Positions 59,205 through 64,000 of a stretch of DNA of 64,000 bases are shown one piece after another (the first letter of the stretch is position 1; each line of letters starts with the position of its first letter). The position numbers were made by a program, and so were the translations under genes. This stretch comes from Medicago truncatula (lineage: Eukaryota; Streptophyta; Magnoliopsida; Fabales; Fabaceae). Where the stretch lies: assembly GCF_003473485.1 (NCBI RefSeq), contig NC_053044.1, forward strand, positions 56,274,091 through 56,338,090, written 5' to 3'. The notes under the pieces are model-generated. The model worked only from the letters and a program-made list of their open reading frames with translations, was not told where the DNA came from and ran no database searches.

Positions 59205-59482
59205 CCTCCGTCCCAAATTGTATGTCACTTTGGAATAAATATTTGTCCTAAATTGTATGTCGCTTTACAATACCAATGAAAAATTAATGTTATTTTTCCT
59301 ATTATATCCTTAACTATTTATTACTCTCTCTTCTTTCAATTCCTTCATTTATCTTTCTCATATCATTTATTGAGGACAATTTTGTAAAATAACTCATAAT
59401 ATCTCTTTCCCACAAAATATTAATTACATTTCTTAATATGGATTAAATGCCCAAAACGTCATACAATTTAAGACGAAGGGAG
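59205..59482. mobile_element. Stowaway MITE
   Basis: Ends 'cctccgtcccaaattgtatg' and 'catacaatttaagacgaagg' plus 'gag' are inverted repeats flanked by TA. It is clearly related to the copy at 14757-15037 (shared 'ttgtatgtcgctttacaata'). Some duplication of the left terminal sequence has occurred near 59245. Confidence 0.88.
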
Positions 59483-59631
59483 TATGAATCTGGCTATTAT
59501 TTGCTACATCATGTTATAATTATAAGAAAAAAATGTTTTAGTCGTTATGTTAAGCAAAACTTAACATATTTGATATATTTAATGTCATCATTATGACTTC
59601 ATCCATCCATACAATATTCTTTTAAAGGTCA

Positions 59632-59805
59632 TGTTAACTTGTGCTCTTATGACACATGTTAAGCATTAATGTCATTTCATTAGTGGTAAGAATTTTTTAA
59701 AAAAAATTAATATTAAATATTTTTCACAATAAATTAACACAATTTTCAATGCATAACTTCTATTAATGAAATTCTTAACATGTACCAATTGAGCACAAGT
59801 TAACA
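59632..59805. mobile_element. MITE with 'tgttaacttgtgctc' ends
   Basis: Perfect 15 bp terminal inverted repeats, 'tgttaacttgtgctc' at 59632 and 'gagcacaagttaaca' at 59791-59805. Inner arms around 'cattagtggtaagaat' and 'attcttaacat' are partly complementary. The ends match those at 3452-3998. Confidence 0.75.
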
Positions 59806-60062
59806 TTTTCCTTCTTTTAATTCAAAAACATTTCATGTAGATAGTTGACTGGATTTTTCACTACATATCAAAAAGGACACTTTATTAAAATTGACTTATA
59901 TTTGTGTGAAATCTAAAAAATTAATTGTTGTGGAAGTAATTTTATTTTCTTATAACCGTGATTGGAGGTTACTTATACTTGTAACGGAAATGATAAATGG
60001 ACACAAAATACAAACATAAAAACGACACTAGGGATAGTTTTGTAATTTCCCCTCATTAAAAT

Positions 60063-60467
60063 TCAGATTTGTGGCTTCTCCCCACCTTCAATCTCTTTCC
60101 TCTCTCTCTCTCCGAGTACTCTCCCCGTCACGACACTGTTCAAATCATTTCTCCACCACACTTCGTCCTTAATCAACACCGCCAACCAGCCACCGATCAC
60201 CGCCGCGACACTGCGATAATATGAGTTTGTTGCTGCAATCTGAGTTTCCTCCTCCTTTGTAATCTGAGTTTTCGCCTCACCTGTCTTCTCTCCCCCGACG
60301 TCCGTTTGAGGTACGTCACCGGCCATCATCATGGAAAACCGTGCGTTCTCACTCTCTCCATTCGGAATCTGGTCGTATTCACCGGCGTTGATAACGGAGA
60401 CGTCGTCGCCAGTCATTTCTTCAACGGAGACGATTACGGCGGTGTTGGAATGGATGAGATCTGCCAT
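60063..60467 (-). CDS. hypothetical protein, 134 aa, doubtful
   Basis: An ORF from the Met at 60467 (MADLIHSNTAVIVSVEEMTG) to the stop near 60063; in-frame sequence extends further upstream to 60647 without a stop. GC content is well above the flanks, which supports some constraint or a captured exon. It is acidic/Thr-rich with one hydrophobic stretch (SVAAVIGGWLAVLI) and no domain I recognise. It lies 1.1 kb beyond the GLOX gene and next to TE sequence, so a transposon-borne gene fragment is possible. Confidence 0.25.
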   Translation of the reverse strand: MADLIHSNTAVIVSVEEMTGDDVSVINAGEYDQIPNGESENARFSMMMAGDVPQTDVGGEKTGEAKTQITKEEETQIAATNSYYRSVAAVIGGWLAVLIKDEVWWRNDLNSVVTGRVLGERERKEIEGGEKPQI

Positions 60468-60647
60468 TGTTAAACACCGTACGAGTTTGATACACAAGAG
60501 ATTTGTTCTACAGTGTGCAGGGAAGGGAAAAAAAAGGTTGCAACCACGTACAGGGAAAGGAAGGAACAGAAAAAAACAATTAAAAAGTTTGTGTATGTAT
60601 AAACAGTGTATACGGTGTCTATATTGTGTCATCAAATTTATGTCCAT

Positions 60648-61035
60648 TTATCATTTCTGTGCTTGTATTTTATTTTGACAAATCTTGTGTTATGCTATTC
60701 AATAAAAACTCTTATCATTGTTTTTCCACCGCTATTACTAACTTGTTGCCACATTATTTTAATGGCTTACCAAAAAAACATTATTTTAATGGTTTCTTCG
60801 TAGGCAAGTCATGATAGGCTTCAAATGAATGGGTGGAATTAATTTTTGTCATGAAGCTCTTTCGTTGTGTGTAACTAGTATAGTGGCCCTATCTAGCACG
60901 GGAAATAAAAAAAAAAAAATATCAAATGTATAGATTTTATATTATGTTATCTTAAATTTATAAGTGTGGTTATAATTTAAATTTGATATGGAAAAAAATA
61001 TCATCTTAATTTTATTTATTTTGTATATATTTTAA
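60648..61035. other. AT-rich intergenic stretch
   Basis: No feature recognised. Confidence 0.4.
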
Positions 61036-61349
61036 GGCTTAATTGCACTTTTGGACCCCTATCTTTCCAAAAGTTGCGGTTATGGACCCCTAACTAATTT
61101 AAATACAAAACAGACCCCTATGTTTTGATTCTTTGGCAGTTTTGAACCCCCGGTCCATTGTTGACTCGGTCAATGCTGACGTGGCACCCCAAGTGAGGTG
61201 CCACGTGTCAAATTTTTTATTTTTTTTATGCCTTGGGGGTCCAAAACTGCCAAAGAATCAAAACATAGAGGTCTGTTTTGTATTTAAATTAGTTAGGGTC
61301 CATAACCGCAACTTTTGAAAAGATAGGGGTCCAAAAGTGCAATTAAGCC
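61036..61349. mobile_element. foldback MITE, first of a tandem pair
   Basis: Long inverted arms: 'ggcttaattgcacttttgg' on the left and 'ccaaaagtgcaattaagcc' on the right, with 'ccctaactaatttaaataca' / 'tgtatttaaattagttaggg' further in. The loop contains 'acgtggcacc' and 'ggtgccacgtg' (inner inverted repeat with a G-box core). Preceded by 'tattttaa' at 61028-61035 and followed by 'tattttaaa' at 61351-61359. Confidence 0.9.
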
Positions 61350-61359
61350 ATATTTTAAA

Positions 61360-61669
61360 GGCTTAATTGCACTTTTGGACCCCTATATTTCCAAAAGTTG
61401 CGGTTATGGACCCCTAACTAATTTAAATACAAAACAGACCCCTATGTTTTGATTCTTTAGCAGTTTTGGACCACAAGGCAAAAAAAAAAAAAAAATACAC
61501 GTGGCACCTCACTTAGGGTGCCACGTCAACGTTGACCGAGTCAACAATGGACTGGGGGTCCAAAACTGCCAAAGAATCAAAACATAGGGGGCTGTTTTGT
61601 ATTTAAATTAGTTAGGGATCCATAACCGCAACTTTTGGAAAGATAGGGGCCCAAAAGTGCAATTAAGCC
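61360..61669. mobile_element. foldback MITE, second of a tandem pair
   Basis: Nearly identical at its ends and arms to the element just before it, but the loop sequence reads in the opposite orientation. It is flanked by 'tattttaaa' at 61351-61359 and 61670-61678, so the middle duplication is shared with the first copy. A 9 bp duplication fits Mutator-like elements. Confidence 0.9.
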
Positions 61670-62002
61670 TATTTTAAAATATCTAAACATTGGACATAAC
61701 GATTAAAGTATTTGGAGTTATACTTATACTAATTATTTGTAGTATAAGATTTAGTCATTCTTAAACTTAGCATATGTAATATTTTTGCAAAAAAACGTTT
61801 ACGTACTGTTATTATTACTTGTTGACATAATGTATTTTATTAATCATAAAAACTAAAAAATTTGTATTTTTTATATAATAGTCAATGTCAGATGTATACA
61901 CCTAGTCTGTGAATGCAAACGTTAATTTTTTTACGGGTGTGTATAAATATAGTTTGGGTTAATGAAATGCCGATTGTTATTTGTTTTTATTTTTTTAAAA
62001 AA

Positions 62003-63188
62003 TCAATGGTCTAATATAAATATTGTTTTTATTCCAGAGCTCTTAGTACCATTAAGAAATTCCGTTGTGAACCACTCGCTTTGGACATCAGAATTTTCAC
62101 CCGATCGACAAACAAAATCAGAGCTTAAATACTCTTTCTCTTCACCTGGAATCAGTGACATCATATATTCGTTAACATGCTCAACTGAATCAAGCGTTGG
62201 TGCGGGTATTCCCCTTTCTTGGAAAAATAGCGAGTCACCAAGGTTATCATTCAAATCGGGATACACGAAGTCTATAAGTGGCATCAACAGATTTGTTGTG
62301 TCCGGTAACGGCAAATCTCAGGAATTTCTACCTTCATTTCACCATTCCCATCCGAAGCGTCGTTGCCATCTTCCTACTCTACAGGTACCGAAGATGCACC
62401 CAATCTCATATTAACAGTAAGCCTCAACACATTACAATAAGCTCGTATCTTTGATGAATTGATTGAGGCATCAACAATATCCTCCCTCGATCCTTTTCGG
62501 ACTACATGCAATATCTGCCTGAAATCACCACCTAAAACTACTGTCATTCCACCAAAAGGTCTAAACTTGTTTAGGGGATCATTCTTGGACATGATATCAC
62601 GCATTGATCGGTCAACTGCCTCAAAACACCATCGGTGCATCATTGGAGCCTCATCCCAAATTATCAACTTTGCAGCACGCACCAGGTCTACCCTAGGATT
62701 ATCCTTTTCCATCGTAAGCGATGACGGCTCATTAATCTCAATAAGGACTGTCAGCGTCGAGTGCGCGGTTCTTCCACCTGGTAATAGAAGAGCCGTTATA
62801 CCGCTGGATGCAACATTCAATACAATTAACCCCTTCGATCTAACAACAGCCGACAAACTTTTCCAAATAAAGGATTTTCCAGTACCACCGTAACCATATA
62901 AGAAAAAGAAACCATTGTCGTCAGAACCAACGGACTCCATGATCTTGTCTTGCACGCTTCCTTGTTCATCAGTCAGCATCAGTAACATATCAGCATGTGT
63001 CTTTTCCATTTCATCTTTGTTGTAATTTAGCTCATCAATGATAATCTTGTTTGTGAATGTTGGCATGTCTGCTGCGTTTGGCCTGAGCATAGATTTGAAG
63101 TCATTAAGCGACCGTCCGTTTTCCTGAAGCAGCATTTCAATTTCAATCAAACACATATTCTTCAAGTCATCGCCACCGATACGCAGAT
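62003..63188 (-). pseudogene. broken PIF1-like helicase of Helitron type
   Basis: The main frame (62374-63165, continuing to an acceptor-like site at 63188) contains Walker A GYGGTGKS (near 62874-62900) and Walker B IIWDEAPM (near 62648-62670), then GGDFRQILHVV. This is the PIF1/RepHel helicase family carried by plant Helitrons. After LRLTVNMRLG the frame stops at 62374; homologous sequence resumes in another frame (62003-62314: PLIDFVYPDL, EHVNEYMMSLIPG), so there is a stop, a deletion and a frameshift. The last motif region and the N-terminal Rep part are missing. The window contains no recognisable Helitron termini. Confidence 0.82.
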
Positions 63189-63660
63189 CTACATATTAAA
63201 TGTAATGTCACGAAATTAATATTAACACCTGAAGAAAAACGATAGTAAGAGAATATATGCAATGCAACGAAAAAAATGATATTAAAGTCACGACTCAATT
63301 CTTAATCGAAAAAGCTTCTTTCAGCTTAACTCAAACTAAAAAAATAAGCTTATTTGTAAAGGATTTCCCAAGCCATTATTTATTTAACGCGAAAATGAAT
63401 AGATATAGGAACTGCTACAAAATGTTGTCATGAATGCTCACTAATCTAGATAACGTGAAAAAGTAATCAATTAAAAAACAGAAAATGTGAACAAATTAAT
63501 CAAGATATACATAGTGGAAAGTTATATATGACAGTTTTGTGGCGTGATAAATATATTTTGTTTAATAGTGTATAATCAAATTAATAGTGTATTTGTTTAT
63601 TATTTTTTTTTGAAAGAATATTGTATTTGTTTATTATCACTACTTAAATAGATAAATATG
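63189..63660. other. AT-rich sequence upstream of the helicase relic
   Basis: No further helicase coding sequence was recognised. It may be an intron of the element. Confidence 0.35.
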
Positions 63661-63798
63661 AAGGTGAGAAAAACACAAGAAGGGGGCTGAATTGTGTTAG
63701 TTTTTTCTTCGTTTTCTCCTAAGCTGAAAACACTGATCACAAGCAGATAGAGTTCTATTTTTGAAGTGATGTTCAGAACTAACTTGCAGCGGATAAAA

Positions 63799-63855
<57 letters not shown>

Positions 63856-64000
63856 AGAAAGACAAAAAGCAATTATACAGGTTTCTTCCACAAATCGGAA
63901 GTAGTCTTGTCCCCCTTGCACTTCCAAGGAGAGTTCGCTAAAAATGTAATATCTGATTACAACTGCTCACTGCTAAACTTTGCAAGAGACTTCCTATGCT
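63661..64000. mobile_element. probable dispersed repeat (LTR-like edge), cut by the window end
   Basis: Phrases such as 'ggggctgaattgtgttag' and 'acaaatcggaagtagtcttg' followed by 'tcccccttgcacttcc' resemble a repeat I have seen often in legume genomic sequence. Its class is not certain from the part shown. It contains the (GA)n tract below. Confidence 0.3.
63805..63850. repeat. (GA)n microsatellite
   Basis: About 22 uninterrupted GA units. Confidence 0.95.

Noticed and set aside
61036..61669. CRISPR-like or satellite repeat
   Set aside because: The repeats are inverted arms of two MITEs, not regularly spaced direct repeats.

Overview
The window is AT-rich plant nuclear DNA with spliced protein genes, GT-AG introns and dense small transposons. 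The proteins and the repeat types (Stowaway-like and foldback MITEs, tRNA-derived SINEs, L1-type LINEs, a Helitron-type helicase remnant) point to a eudicot. A papilionoid legume such as Medicago or a relative is my best guess, but that is inference from resemblance, not a database result.

Six host genes can be modelled. (1) 4584-8036 (+): an intronless LRR receptor-like kinase of the MUSTACHES / MUSTACHES-LIKE type with an atypical catalytic core. (2) 13695-17564 (-): a nine-exon alpha/beta hydrolase of the CGI-58/ABHD5 type, 386 aa. (3) 21232-29559 (-): an eight-exon LDL3-type lysine-specific histone demethylase, 1930 aa. (4) 32919-37436 (-): a seven-exon homolog of SNAPc subunit 1 (SNAP43), with an apparent one-base frame conflict at the end of coding exon 4, an intronic LINE ORF1 relic and a hAT-like element in its 5' leader. 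(5) 39027-46549 (+): a thirteen-exon WD40 protein of the DSE1/TANMEI type, 364 aa, divergent from gene 4 across about 200 bp. (6) 57093-58968 (+): a two-exon secreted glyoxal/aldehyde oxidase (GLOX), 555 aa, with all expected copper-radical residues. For the spliced genes, exon phases were checked to add up to one reading frame; the only failure is in the SNAPc1 gene.

The rest is repeat-rich. Positions 1-4000 hold a nested tandem array with a MITE whose empty site survives in the sister repeat, a hAT-like 'tgtttggta' element, a short tandem duplication and another MITE. 8-13 kb holds further MITEs and an inverted second copy of the hAT-like element. 46.5-57 kb holds a SINE with target-site duplication, a LINE RNase H tail, a 5'-truncated LINE ORF2 with a T16-G25 homopolymer, a second SINE and a (TA)n tract. 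59-64 kb holds MITEs, a twin foldback pair sharing target-site duplications, a doubtful small ORF and a broken PIF1/Helitron helicase.

The genes do not form a pathway; they are ordinary neighbours on a chromosome. I found no novel multi-gene system. The most unusual items are the remodelled 5' end and frame conflict of the SNAPc1 gene, a possible TFIIS-N-like bundle in LDL3, the EFG-for-DFG kinase, and several insertion events with readable target sites.
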